Source: Oceanobacillus zhaokaii
GTDB taxonomy: Bacteria > Bacillota > Bacilli > Bacillales > Amphibacillaceae
DNA length: 64,000 bases
Direction of reading: 5' to 3'
NCBI RefSeq assembly: GCF_003352005.1
Contig: NZ_CP024848.1
Coordinates: forward strand, 257,001 to 321,000
The position numbers were made by a program, and so were the translations under genes. The notes under the pieces were generated by a model. The model did not search any database. It was not told where the DNA came from and was given only the letters and a program-made list of their open reading frames with translations. Positions 1 through 9,005 of the stretch are shown here, in pieces (position 1 is the first letter of the stretch; every line of letters starts with the position of its first letter).

Positions 1-443
1 TGACCATTTGTAATTGCACTTCCACGATCTTCACAGACATAGGTTTCGTTCCATTTTGGGATATGTATTTTCGTGCCAAACGAGAGATCTTGCGGACATG
101 CAATCGTACGTCCTTCTTGTACAACCTTTCCAGAAGCAGTGATGCCATAAGCGGGATCACCTGGAAGTTTTCCCGTAGATTCATAACCGGCTGTATAAGC
201 TGTAATTGTATAAGGGACTCCATTTGCATCCGGGATTTTGATTGTTTGTCCTGCTGCAACATAATCTGGATTAATGATTGAAGAATTTGAAGCGATTAAA
301 GTGTTTACATCAATTTGGTAATCGCGGGCTATGCTAAATAAACTATCACCTAATTGTACGGTATAGTTTTTTTCAGCATGAGCCGTTCCTGAAAAACAGA
401 TAATTCCAATGATACATAAGATAGTCAGCCTGAGATACTTGAT
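1..443 (-). CDS. LysM and 3D-domain cell-wall protein (3' end outside window)
   Basis: The translation begins with a signal peptide (about residues 1-24, ending near GTAHA), then one LysM repeat (YTVQLGDSLFSIARDYQI, N at NSSIINPDYV), then the start of a 3D domain of the YocH/Sps1 type (ITAYTAGYESTGK, PDAY-like region, ASGKVV). LysM binds peptidoglycan, and 3D proteins are secreted wall hydrolases or stationary-phase survival factors. The C-terminus with the last catalytic Asp lies beyond base 1. The reading frame has no ATG, GTG or TTG in a usable place: a good AAAGGAGG (451-458) sits 7 nt before an ATC codon (441-443), and an in-frame stop lies just upstream. The start is therefore probably a non-canonical ATC or ATT, or a mutated ATG. 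Domain call is firm; the start is uncertain. Confidence 0.8.
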   Translation of the reverse strand, partial: MKYLRLTILCIIGIICFSGTAHAEKNYTVQLGDSLFSIARDYQIDVNTLIASNSSIINPDYVAAGQTIKIPDANGVPYTITAYTAGYESTGKLPGDPAYGITASGKVVQEGRTIACPQDLSFGTKIHIPKWNETYVCEDRGSAITNG

Positions 444-567
444 AATAATTCCTCCTTTTCATCGTTAGTTACTCTATTACCCTTTAATTAATCATTCTTA
501 AACAAATAAAAAATAGAATCTCCTATTCTTAGCGTTCAGGAATAGGAGATTCTATTAATAATGAGCT

Positions 568-933
568 TTACTTTGCAAATTCCAGTAATTCAATTTTGTT
601 TCCAAATGGATCTTCAATTACTGTGAAATGTCCTGGCGGGCATTTCTGGGGAGTTTCATACAATAACTTAGCACCTTTTTCTTTTAAATAGAGAATGTCA
701 GATTGAATATCCTCTGTTTTTAAGCCAATTACTACCTGTGAGTTATCTTCGTAGACTAGTGTATTTGGATTCGATACTTTTTCGAGAATAATAGGAAACC
801 CCTCTAGACTCAATTCCACAATATCATCACCATACGCTCGTTCTACTTTAAAATTGAGAGTTTCACAATAAAAATGCTTTGCAGTTTCAATATCTTGGAT
901 TTTAATTGATATCATACATAAGCTGCTGTTCAT
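568..933 (-). CDS. VOC (glyoxalase/bleomycin resistance) superfamily protein
   Basis: A 121-residue single-module VOC protein: opens with ISIKIQDIETAKHFYCETLNFKVE and ends with the typical GHFTVIEDPFGNKIELLEF, giving the paired beta-alpha-beta-beta-beta folds. Family members bind a metal and act as lyases, fosfomycin-type transferases, dioxygenases or simple binding proteins; the substrate cannot be read from sequence. It stands alone, transcribed on the minus strand after the LysM gene. ATG start with a weak AAGAAGGG upstream. Family is certain, function unknown. Confidence 0.85.
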   Translation of the reverse strand: MNSSLCMISIKIQDIETAKHFYCETLNFKVERAYGDDIVELSLEGFPIILEKVSNPNTLVYEDNSQVVIGLKTEDIQSDILYLKEKGAKLLYETPQKCPPGHFTVIEDPFGNKIELLEFAK

Positions 934-1214
934 TGCTTATCCCTTCTTCCATTTATTTTTAAGTCTATTAAGTCTATTAAGTAAATTTCGTCAATGAATC
1001 CTTGTAATCCTGCCTGTTATTCATTTAATTTTCCAGATGGGTTAGTTAATTGTCCTATTTATTATTGAGCATATTAACTTTGAGTCAAAAAACTCATGAT
1101 AAATACATAGACTTTTAAGCTTATATTTTCTATGATAAAAGTAGAATAGACTAATCTACATCAGTTTGCCAAGAAAGTGAAATTTCTTGATGATAGATAC
1201 AGGAGGAAAATTAG

Positions 1215-2042
1215 TTGAAAAGATTAAAATTTCCATATCTGCTCTGTGTCCTGTTTGCATTTTTGTAATTTCCATTTCTTCAGCCACATCATGCATCTGG
1301 AGAAGAATCAGTCTTTATTAATAATACTGCAACTGCTACTGCGAGCGTTTCCGTAGCTGATGAGGGGTTATTAGAACCGGTCGCGGATTGGTTTGGTGGC
1401 CTTGGGGAGAATATTGAAGACTCTATAGATGGTATCAAAGATACATTTGACAAGATTGTCGGTTACATAGGGGAACTGTTTGAATCTATTAGTGACTCAA
1501 TTACAGTATTTACGGGTGGGGGAGATTCGAATGAGGAAATTACGAATCTCAACAATACAATTGATAAGGCTGAAAAAAATCTGGATGATATCAGTCTTGA
1601 TTTGGATGAAAACACGGTATACCGGGTCATACGGGAAGATGAGGATTCAGACAAGGGCATTTTTGCAAAAGCACCAGAAAGAGAGCACATCACGATTGCA
1701 GGCCATGTCAATAATGGGAGTAAGAAAAACTTTAAGGGATCGAAATATATATCAACTACCAAGAGCTTTGAAGTTGCACTGGAAAATGCAACAAAAGATA
1801 TTATGAATGCAGGTAAAGCTCAGGATCTCCGAATCGTACAGATTGATTTGGAGAAGGTGACGAATACCTATTATGATTTAACCGACCCGGAAGTTCAGGA
1901 TAAGTACTTGGTTAATTCAAAAGGGGAACCATGGGAGAAGGTAAGGAGATATGTTAACAAGTCCCAGGAATTACTTGTCGAATACTCTATACCACCAGAA
2001 GCAATCAAGCTACTTGGTCGCCCTTCTGAGTTTAGTAATTGA
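1215..2042 (+). pseudogene. Secreted ADP-ribosyltransferase-like toxin, interrupted by TAA in the signal peptide
   Basis: A TTG start at 1215 lies 8 nt after AGGAGG and opens a hydrophobic leader (MKRLKFPYLLCVLFAFL). Codon 18 is TAA (1266-1268), and the same frame then runs uninterrupted to 2042, about 275 codons in all. After a helical linker (EDSIDGIKDTFDKIVGYIG), the C-terminal 140 residues look like an ADP-ribosyltransferase-fold toxin (DUF7587-like): TVYRVIRED, then the H..G segment, GSKYISTTKSFEVAL (the S-T-[ST] strand), and a final acidic region. ARTs of this class modify host or rival proteins. Gene 2082-2702 follows as a probable immunity partner. Either a nonsense pseudogene, or a shorter cytoplasmic toxin made from the internal ATG at 1602, or readthrough. 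The ART assignment is by motif only. Confidence 0.6.
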
Positions 2043-2081
2043 TTAGGTTTTTGTTGACTGAAAAGAGGAGCGTGAGAAGCA

Positions 2082-2702
2082 ATGACCCAATTATCTTTAA
2101 TGCAAATACTCATCGAGTCTGAAACGGAATTGCTAGTTGAGCTGCGTATGGGCAATGGTTTGGATAAGGAACAATATGGAAAATTTATAAATGCATTCAC
2201 GGAGCTTGCTGGATTATGGGAAAAAGAAAACTCGTTACCTAATAAAGCAGTCCAGTCAATCATGGAAATCTATGCTGAACTGTGTCAGTTTTCTTTCAAT
2301 TATTCGGATGAGGAATCCAAGCGGATACGTGACGCTGCACAACAAATCAACATATTGAGAGAACAGTGCCTTTCTGGTAGTGGGAAGCCAGATCACAATC
2401 AGGCAGAGACTATTCGAGGTCTGATACAATACATCGATGAAAATAATGGTTTTTTTGTTCAAATGGAACAGGGGAAAGGCATGGATGAGGAACAGTTTGA
2501 GAGGATATTCCAAGAGCTGGAAAAAGTTTTTAGTGAAATAACCTCCTGGCAAGCAATCCCGAAATCGGTTGTGAAAATACTAATTGCCTTCTATGAGATG
2601 GATTTATTAGTAATTAAGTATGAGGAAGAATTTGAAATGCAAGAAGAAGCAGACAAAATCTATGACGCATATGAACGAGTATTTGAACTTATTGCTGGAT
2701 AG
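2082..2702 (+). CDS. Probable immunity protein with internal duplication
   Basis: A 206-residue, acidic, all-helical protein with no signal peptide. Its two halves are recognisably repeated: each has a D-E-Q-[YF]-x-[KR] segment (LDKEQYGKF, MDEEQFERIF), then LP/IP-K-[AS]-V followed by a helix with [AS]FYEMDL or IYAELC, and a glutamate-rich stretch. I do not recognise a named family. Position 39 nt after an ART-like toxin gene, same strand, and a good GAGGAG before the ATG suggest a two-gene toxin/immunity operon ended by the hairpin at 2769-2807. Immunity is inferred from context. Confidence 0.6.
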   Translation: MTQLSLMQILIESETELLVELRMGNGLDKEQYGKFINAFTELAGLWEKENSLPNKAVQSIMEIYAELCQFSFNYSDEESKRIRDAAQQINILREQCLSGSGKPDHNQAETIRGLIQYIDENNGFFVQMEQGKGMDEEQFERIFQELEKVFSEITSWQAIPKSVVKILIAFYEMDLLVIKYEEEFEMQEEADKIYDAYERVFELIAG

Positions 2703-2768
2703 CAGAAAGATACGATTGATTAAATAGAGTCGCACAAGTTAGATGTAACTATGTTTGAAATTCAGCAT

Positions 2769-2807
2769 AAAACAAGCAAGCTACGAAAAAGCAGCTTGCT
2801 TGTTTTT
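2769..2807. terminator. Bidirectional Rho-independent terminator
   Basis: Inverted repeat AACAAGCAAGCT / AGCTTGCTTGTT flanked by A-run on the left and T-run on the right. It ends the toxin/immunity unit on + and the DUF2798 remnant on -. Confidence 0.85.
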
Positions 2808-2809
2808 AC

Positions 2810-3055
2810 TTATTTAATTCTGGCTCTAGTTGTGTCGATAGGCTTAATGTATTTAGCTAATAGGAAACGAGAGATCGGTCCAACAATTAGTAACTGCGCC
2901 GGAAGCGCTAAGATAAAGTTTAGACCAACTGTTTTAAGATACGTTGTGAAAATAGAACCTTCAATTTCTATCATTAACCCCGTAATAATAACTCCGTATA
3001 CTGACATAATAAGAACCATTCCAACACATAAATAGTCCGAAAATGATTCCTTCTT
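2810..3055 (-). pseudogene. DUF2798-type membrane protein, frameshifted and short
   Basis: The longest open piece (69 codons from 3019) reads GMVLIMSVYGVIITGLM and ALPAQLLIVGPISRFLLAKYIKPI, which is the DUF2798 signature of small two-helix membrane proteins. The expected N-terminus KKEGIIFGLFMC is present just upstream but in a different frame, so one extra base separates it from the core (around 3020-3030). No start codon is usable for that upstream piece either (it abuts a run of seven A). Members often carry two such units; only one is present. Likely a decayed gene; if expressed, only a short product from 3019. Confidence 0.55.
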
Positions 3056-3189
3056 TTTTTATTACTAGGTTTTAAGCATAAAACTGAGTATATATGAACA
3101 GAAGTTTTTATATAAGTAACAAATTTATGACATTTCATCAGTGCTTATAACACAAGAGTTCTGTCCTATTGAAATACTTGATACAGCTA

Positions 3190-3863
3190 CTAAAAACGAT
3201 CTTCCCCTTGTTTTTTTCTGACTTGAAATTGCTTTGTTATAAGTAAGGAGACTATTAAGAGGATTTCTAATACATTCATAATCGGGAATTTATCGTACCA
3301 GACAGCTAAAACACTTCCTAAAAGCATAACGACTATGCCGATAAACAGCCAAGGAAATCGGAATTTTCTTAGGAGAACAAAACCAACAATGCCTAAACCT
3401 AAAGTGATAAAAATTACCATCACTGGAATATCTGACTGTGACGCATTTTGGTAGGTTAATACACTATTTTTCCAGTTCGGTTCAAGCTCAAGTCCCCTTA
3501 TCGAACTAAACAGCTCGTAAAGGATTAACCCAATAGTCATGAGAATTGCTAGGACTTTAGAGAAAGTTTTTCTTGCCCAAGGTAAACCAACCCTGAAACA
3601 GATACTCCATGCAAAAAGAATCAAGGATGGAGTGAATAGTGCATGTAACCAGAAACGGAGATAGCTTAAGCTTTCCAGCAGGCTCCCTTCCCCGATAAAT
3701 CTCTTCCTAATGCAATCATCAGATTATCATATATGAGCCCTAAAATGACGAGAAGAAGAACATTGGTGAGATTTAACCAGCCATGCTTTCTTGCAAGGAA
3801 GATCCCCCATATAAATAGACAAAGATAACCAAATCCAAGAAGGAAGAAAAGAAATGTATCCAT
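3190..3863 (-). pseudogene. Integral membrane protein of unknown function, one frameshift
   Basis: Two open segments on the minus strand join into a single protein of about 224 residues. The first (from 3863) gives three hydrophobic helices ending ...IALGR; the second frame continues FIGEGSLLESLSYLRFWLHALFTP and then five or six further helices to a charged tail (QVRKKQGEDRF). The break lies at the AGAGA run near 3700-3706. Each segment alone lacks its partner helices, so the gene is probably inactive unless the sequence has an error here. I do not recognise the family; membrane topology is clear. Confidence 0.65.
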
Positions 3864-4059
3864 TCTACCACACCTTTTTTGTCATTTTCCCTAAATTCCA
3901 TTTTGTTACTCCTGTTCCTTTGGATTTCTAATAATCTAAAGCGATGTACTTGAAAAGAAAGATAACATTATTTAGGGAAAAACTATTGATCAATGGTGTA
4001 CGGCTATAAGTAAGTGTATAATTCAGAATATGATTTAATATAAGGGGATAGGATTATAG

Positions 4060-4983
4060 ATGACATTACAACAATTAAAATATGTAATTGAAGTGGCGAG
4101 AAGTCGCTCGATTAGTAATGCGGCACAGAATTTGTTTATTAGTCAGCCAAGTCTATCAAATGCAATCAAAGAGCTGGAGAAGGAAATGGGAATTATGATT
4201 TTTTCCCGAACCAATAAGGGAATCATGATTACCCCAGAAGGATCGGAGTTTCTTGGTTATGCAAGGCAAGTGGTTGAACAGGCTGCGCTTCTTGAGAATC
4301 GTTATGCCGATACACCATCACCACAACAGCATTTTGCGGTATCGGCACAGCACTACGCATTTGCGGTGAGTGCGTTTGTACGACTGCTTAAAGAATATGA
4401 TCGGGAGGAGTATGAGTTCACCCTAAGGGAAACAAGGACATATGAAATTATTGATGATGTGAGAAATCTGCGCAGTGAAATTGGTGTATTATATTTAAAC
4501 GAGTTCAATAAAAAGGTTATTTCTAAGTTTTTAAGAGAAGGAAATCTAGAGTTTCATGACCTTTTCGAAGCAAAACCGCATATTTTTATAAGCTCGAAAA
4601 ACCCACTTGCGAAAAGGGAGTATGTGACATTATCTGATTTAGATCCATATCCATACTTGTCCTATGAACAAGGGGACTATAATTCCTTTTATTTCTCGGA
4701 GGAGATTCTTAGTACACTATCCAGACCAAAGAATATTAAGGTAAGCGACCGGGCTACTTTATTTAACCTGCTGATTGGGCTGAATGGATATACAATCACA
4801 ACAGGTGTTATTAGTCAGGAATTAAACGGAAATGATATCATTGCAGTACCTTTAAAGGTAAAGGAACGGATTAATATTGGCTATGTTACCCATAAAAATA
4901 TAACAAACAGTACGCTCGCTAATATTTATATTGACTATTTAAAAGAAACAATTGAGGAAGAGCTAGGGCAACTTCAGCTATAG
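4060..4983 (+). CDS. LysR-family transcriptional regulator
   Basis: 307 residues, the usual LTTR length. Residues 1-60 carry the winged helix-turn-helix (TLQQLKYVIEVARSRSISNA, SQPSLSNAIKELEKEMG, FSRTNKG...TPEG); from about 90 onward is a two-lobed effector-binding domain. ATG start after GGGGATAGG. It lies 96 nt upstream of a cobalamin-independent methionine-synthase-like gene on the same strand, so control of methyl or sulfur amino-acid metabolism is plausible, but the effector cannot be read from sequence. Confidence 0.9.
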   Translation: MTLQQLKYVIEVARSRSISNAAQNLFISQPSLSNAIKELEKEMGIMIFSRTNKGIMITPEGSEFLGYARQVVEQAALLENRYADTPSPQQHFAVSAQHYAFAVSAFVRLLKEYDREEYEFTLRETRTYEIIDDVRNLRSEIGVLYLNEFNKKVISKFLREGNLEFHDLFEAKPHIFISSKNPLAKREYVTLSDLDPYPYLSYEQGDYNSFYFSEEILSTLSRPKNIKVSDRATLFNLLIGLNGYTITTGVISQELNGNDIIAVPLKVKERINIGYVTHKNITNSTLANIYIDYLKETIEEELGQLQL

Positions 4984-5079
4984 GTTAAAGCTATATCAAG
5001 CGAAAGTTTTTATGTCTTACCCTATGTTAAATACTCTATGCTAGACTATATAAAAATGAAACAAAAGGGAGAGATCCTA

Positions 5080-6213
5080 ATGGGAGTACATATTAAACAG
5101 GGGAAAAGATTGGTTACGCCATTTCGATATGATAATGTAGGGAGTTTTTTGCGTCCTGAGAGACTAAAGAATGCACGCGCTTCTTTCGCAGAAGGCAGCA
5201 TTTCCGAAAAGGAGCTAAAACAGGTTGAAGACGCGTCCATCATTGATTTAATTCAGAAACAAAAAGAAACAGGTCTTCAAGTTATTACAGACGGGGAATT
5301 TCGCCGTTCTTGGTGGCATTTAGATTTCATGTGGGGACTAAATGGCGTCAGCAAAAAGACGATTGATCAAGGTTATCTTTTTAATGATGAAGAAACACGT
5401 CCGGAAACAGCTAGCTTAACAGGAAAAATTAGTGGTGAGAATCATCCATTCGTTGAACACTTTTCATTTATTAAATCATATGAAGAGGACGGTGTTGTTG
5501 CAAGACAAACAATTCCGGCCCCGGCTCAATTTTTAGCGGAATTACAACGTCCTGACAATATTAAAGCAACGGAAGAGTTTTATCCAAATGAAGAGGAATT
5601 GGTTGCTGATATCGCAAAATCTTACCAAACCGTTATTAAGGATTTGTATGACGCTGGATGCAGAAGTGTACAATTAGATGATTGTACATGGGGAATGTTA
5701 GTAGACCCGAATTACTGGAAATCGCGTCATGATGATGCAACTGTTAAAGGGATCAGTGAACTCTTTCTACGTGTGAACAATTTATCGATTGAAAATCTTC
5801 CAGACGATTTAGTTATAACCACTCATGTTTGCCGTGGAAACTATCATTCTACTTGGGCTTCTTCCGGTGGATATGACCCAATAGCGAATATCTTATTTGC
5901 GAAAGAAAACGTTTCTGCTTATTATTTAGAGTATGATACAGAGCGTGCTGGAGACTTCTCACCACTGCAGCATGTAAGTGAAGACAAATTAGTTGTTTTA
6001 GGTCTATTCTCATCAAAAACAGGTGATTTAGAAGACAAAGAGGCAATTAAAGCTCGTATTGGAGAAGCTGCGAAATACGTTGATATTGACCGACTATGCA
6101 TCAGTCCACAATGTGGCTTCGCATCAACGGAAGAAGGAAATATATTAACTGAAGAACAGCAGTGGAAGAAACTCCGCCTAGTTAAAGAAGTAGCGGATGA
6201 GGTTTGGGGTTAA
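5080..6213 (+). CDS. yxjG: YxjG/YxjH-type cobalamin-independent methionine synthase (MetE C-terminal domain)
   Basis: A 377-residue protein corresponding to the catalytic C-terminal half of MetE. Zinc and substrate ligands are visible: THVCRGN (His and Cys), LEYDTE (Glu), and SPQCGFAS (second Cys). The N-terminal motif YDNVGSFLRP and the ITDGEFRRSWWHLDF region are diagnostic of the YxjG/YxjH branch. Enzymes of this family transfer a methyl group from a folate or related donor to homocysteine; the B. subtilis proteins respond to methionine supply. ATG at 5080 is chosen over an upstream ATG (5038) because AAGGGAGA precedes it by 7 nt. No S-box leader is apparent. A strong terminator follows at 6241. 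Confidence 0.9.
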   Translation: MGVHIKQGKRLVTPFRYDNVGSFLRPERLKNARASFAEGSISEKELKQVEDASIIDLIQKQKETGLQVITDGEFRRSWWHLDFMWGLNGVSKKTIDQGYLFNDEETRPETASLTGKISGENHPFVEHFSFIKSYEEDGVVARQTIPAPAQFLAELQRPDNIKATEEFYPNEEELVADIAKSYQTVIKDLYDAGCRSVQLDDCTWGMLVDPNYWKSRHDDATVKGISELFLRVNNLSIENLPDDLVITTHVCRGNYHSTWASSGGYDPIANILFAKENVSAYYLEYDTERAGDFSPLQHVSEDKLVVLGLFSSKTGDLEDKEAIKARIGEAAKYVDIDRLCISPQCGFASTEEGNILTEEQQWKKLRLVKEVADEVWG

Positions 6214-6240
6214 GAAATATTATAGAGAACCTATAAATAG

Positions 6241-6289
6241 GCAAAGGCACTACATTAAAAGATAACTCTTTAGTGTAGTGCCTTTTGCA
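6241..6289 (+). terminator. Rho-independent terminator after yxjG
   Basis: Stem GCAAAGGCACTACA / TGTAGTGCCTTTTGC with a roughly 20-nt loop, 27 nt after the stop codon. The T-run is inside the 3' arm, so efficiency is uncertain. Confidence 0.75.
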
Positions 6290-6425
6290 TATCAATTCCT
6301 AATAATCCATCCCAGGATTTTCATAAATTGCATATCCTTAAGATATTGCGGACAAGTTCGAATAAAATTAGAGTGTAACATCATATTATATTGAGTAAGT
6401 GCAGCTACATTTTAGGGGGAGCAAT

Positions 6426-7034
6426 GTGAAACAATTTATTTCTAAGTTTGTTTTAGTTATATTAGGAGGGATTTTCCAAGGATTCGGAATGGGATTATTT
6501 TTATTTCCGAATTACATCCCTTCAGGTGGTGCGGGAGGCATAGCAGTTCTAATCCATTATTGGTTTGGCATGAATATAGGACTGGCTCTTTGGTTGGTAA
6601 ATGCGTCCATGCTGTATTTTGGAGTAAAAATTTTGGGTAAACGTTTTGCTTTATGGACTATTCTTGGAATTACGGTAACCTCTATATCTCTCCACATTTT
6701 TGGGCAAACATTCTCTCCAAATAGAATTTTATGGTTTGATGTTTTCGCTGGATCAATATTTTTAGGTACAGGTATTGGAATATTAATGAGACAGAGAGTC
6801 TCCAATGGAGGCATAGGCATCTTAGCTATGATTATCTCTGTCAGAAGAAATATCCTGCCTGGAAAGCCACTATTTTTTGTAAATATAGCTATTTTTTTAC
6901 TAACAGCAGTTGTGATTGACTGGAAAATAATTATTTTGGCATTTTTGAGTCAATGGATATCCACAATAGTGATTGATCAAATATGTCAATTTTCATTTTG
7001 GCGGACTTATACCTTAAACTGGAGAAAAAAGTAA
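6426..7034 (+). CDS. YitT/YczE-like membrane protein
   Basis: About 202 residues with five to six hydrophobic helices. The start ISKFVLVILGGIFQGFGMGLFL followed by PSGGAGGIAVLIHY matches the N-terminal half of YitT-family (DUF161) proteins, common in Bacillaceae and of unknown function. The C-terminal DUF2179 domain of full-length YitT is absent, so this is a short family member. GTG at 6426 has an AGGGGGA 5 nt upstream and is preferred to the ATG at 6399. Converges tail to tail with the MFS gene at 7047, with only 12 nt between stops. Confidence 0.8.
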   Translation: MKQFISKFVLVILGGIFQGFGMGLFLFPNYIPSGGAGGIAVLIHYWFGMNIGLALWLVNASMLYFGVKILGKRFALWTILGITVTSISLHIFGQTFSPNRILWFDVFAGSIFLGTGIGILMRQRVSNGGIGILAMIISVRRNILPGKPLFFVNIAIFLLTAVVIDWKIIILAFLSQWISTIVIDQICQFSFWRTYTLNWRKK

Positions 7035-7046
7035 TAAGCCAGCAAC

Positions 7047-8285
7047 TTACATATAATTATAATGGAATTTAGTAGATTTATCCTCTTTGCCATCCAATCC
7101 CTTTACATGAAGAAGCAAAAGTACAAGCAGGCCGACAATAAGTGTGAACGTTGCAATTGAGAGGAACATCCCCGTTTTGGACCAGTCCATTAATCGCGAA
7201 AAGATTGGCGGACCGAAAGCCACACCTAGGAATCTTACGGAACCATATAGCGATGTTACAAACCCCCGTCTTTCTTTGCCTACTGCACCAGTAATGATGC
7301 TGTTTACACACGGAAGAATAAGACCGGCCCCTACACTGCTAAGAGCGAGAATAATGAGAAATGGAACAAGTTTATCGACGAAAACAAGGGATCCATAGGA
7401 AATGGTTTTAAATAAAAAGCCAAGCAAAGCTAATCTTTTCATCTTTTCCAGGTTTTTTCCGATTTTGCTTCCAGTGATATACGATGTGGTTACCATTACT
7501 AAAAGAGGTATTGCCAAGATTAAACCCTTCATAATACCGTCAATTTTATAGTCTGTTTCCAACATGTCGGACAAATAAAATAAAATACCAAAAAGTGCAA
7601 AAAGGCAAGTGCCTCCCGCAAGATATGTTGTGAACAGCCATCTCCCTTCATGCTTAAACACACCTAGGAGTCCCCTTACATATTTTCTGAAAGGCGGAGG
7701 AGCCTGACGATTGCTTTTTTCCTTTATAAAAAACAAGACTAGTAATGCAGAAATAAGGCTTATGGCTGGAAATGTAAAGAATACAGAGTACCAAACAATT
7801 AAAGCAAGAAGGGAACCCAATATAGGAGACAAAACTTTGCCAAGTCCATTTGATGCTTCGTAAATACCTAGCACTCTACTCTGTTCACTACCCTTAAAAA
7901 GATCCCCAGTTAGAGCCATAGCAATTGGGGATGTGCCTGCAGCACCCAGGCCCTGTATTGTTCGACCGATTAATATCCATATATAGGGATTATTGGAAAA
8001 TGAGGGCCCGATTCCTGCAATTAAACCTCCAACCCCGAAAAGAATCAATGATGGAATAATAATGATTTTACGGGAATAACGATCTGAAAGATAGCCGACA
8101 ACTGGGATGAAAATTGCAGCTGCGATGGAAAATACTGTTATTGTTAAGCTTACCTGCATTTGACTAAGTTCCAAAGACGACTTCATTTCAGGCAATATAG
8201 GGATTAACATAGAATTCCCCAAAGTCATTATCAATGGAATGGAACCGATTGCCAAAATAATTGCACTTTTATTTTTTTTTGCCAA
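7047..8285 (-). CDS. MFS exporter, DHA1 type, 12 helices
   Basis: 412 residues with 12 predicted membrane helices. Motif A of drug:H+ antiporters is seen between helices 2 and 3 ([10 protein letters not shown]) and the helix-4/5 region reads [19 protein letters not shown]. Substrate is not predictable; the subgroup is close to Bacillus YmfD/YfmO-like exporters. TTG start at 8285 after AAGGAGTGAAGG. Encoded 36 nt downstream of the DUF3231 gene, probably cotranscribed. Confidence 0.88.
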   Translation of the reverse strand: MAKKNKSAIILAIGSIPLIMTLGNSMLIPILPEMKSSLELSQMQVSLTITVFSIAAAIFIPVVGYLSDRYSRKIIIIPSLILFGVGGLIAGIGPSFSNNPYIWILIGRTIQGLGAAGTSPIAMALTGDLFKGSEQSRVLGIYEASNGLGKVLSPILGSLLALIVWYSVFFTFPAISLISALLVLFFIKEKSNRQAPPPFRKYVRGLLGVFKHEGRWLFTTYLAGGTCLFALFGILFYLSDMLETDYKIDGIMKGLILAIPLLVMVTTSYITGSKIGKNLEKMKRLALLGFLFKTISYGSLVFVDKLVPFLIILALSSVGAGLILPCVNSIITGAVGKERRGFVTSLYGSVRFLGVAFGPPIFSRLMDWSKTGMFLSIATFTLIVGLLVLLLLHVKGLDGKEDKSTKFHYNYM

Positions 8286-8321
8286 TTTCCTTCACTCCTT
8301 AGTCAATAAGTTCAACAAGTT

Positions 8322-8816
8322 TTATTTAGTATTGATTGGCGGTGGAACTATCCAGCCTTTTTCCTTTGATACTTGCTGGAGTTTAATTTCGTACTCTTCT
8401 CTCTGTGAGCTGAATTCACTGAACATGGTTCTTAAGTCTTCACGGATTGCAATTCCAGTTATATAGTTGCACAATATTCTGCCTGTCATCAACTCTTTTT
8501 GGACGAGAGTGGCAATTTCCGGATCATTGAACCTGGCTCCTGCTGGTATATCCTGAACTTCCACATTTGGCTTATCGGGTGGAGCGGGAGGTAAACGAAT
8601 TCCCGATTCTTTTAACAGATTCTCAACCTGTTGTTCTTCCTGAGTAAAATTACTTTCCAGCAGATCCTCCAAATAGACTTTCAGGTCATGGTCACCTGTA
8701 TGATTAATTAATACCTGGAGCGTAACAAGGGTTCCTTTTGTGCTATATAGATATGACCAGAGGTGGAATACTTCCCCTGAATGTAATGGTTCATTTTTTG
8801 AGTTATTAATACCCAT
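8322..8816 (-). CDS. DUF3231 family protein
   Basis: 164 residues, one DUF3231 unit, helix-rich and ferritin-like in predicted fold (two EE/QQ-rich helices, then RFNDPEIATLVQKEL and a last helix). Bacillus genomes carry many copies, often tandemly duplicated and sporulation-associated; biochemical role unknown. ATG start preceded by AGGAGG (complement of 8820-8826). First gene of a probable operon with the MFS exporter. Confidence 0.85.
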   Translation of the reverse strand: MGINNSKNEPLHSGEVFHLWSYLYSTKGTLVTLQVLINHTGDHDLKVYLEDLLESNFTQEEQQVENLLKESGIRLPPAPPDKPNVEVQDIPAGARFNDPEIATLVQKELMTGRILCNYITGIAIREDLRTMFSEFSSQREEYEIKLQQVSKEKGWIVPPPINTK

Positions 8817-9005
8817 TGAGACTCCTCCTAAATTTTTTCATCTTTTTATGTTTTCCTGAAATGCATTAATTTATCCAGCTGCAATCGAAGCTTCTTGCTT
8901 AAATAAATGTCTAAAATGAATTAACTAGGGACAGGAACCTACTTGAGATTTATACATAGTCTAAACACAGATATAATTCTAAAATCAGTAAGGGTGGTAA
9001 GTGTA

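Noticed and set aside
63-281. Open frame on + strand
   Set aside because: Lies antisense to the clear LysM/3D protein and has no ribosome site or recognisable motif.
2751-3035. 94-codon open frame on + strand
   Set aside because: Antisense to the DUF2798 remnant and overlaps a terminator hairpin; its sequence is low-complexity antisense of membrane helices.
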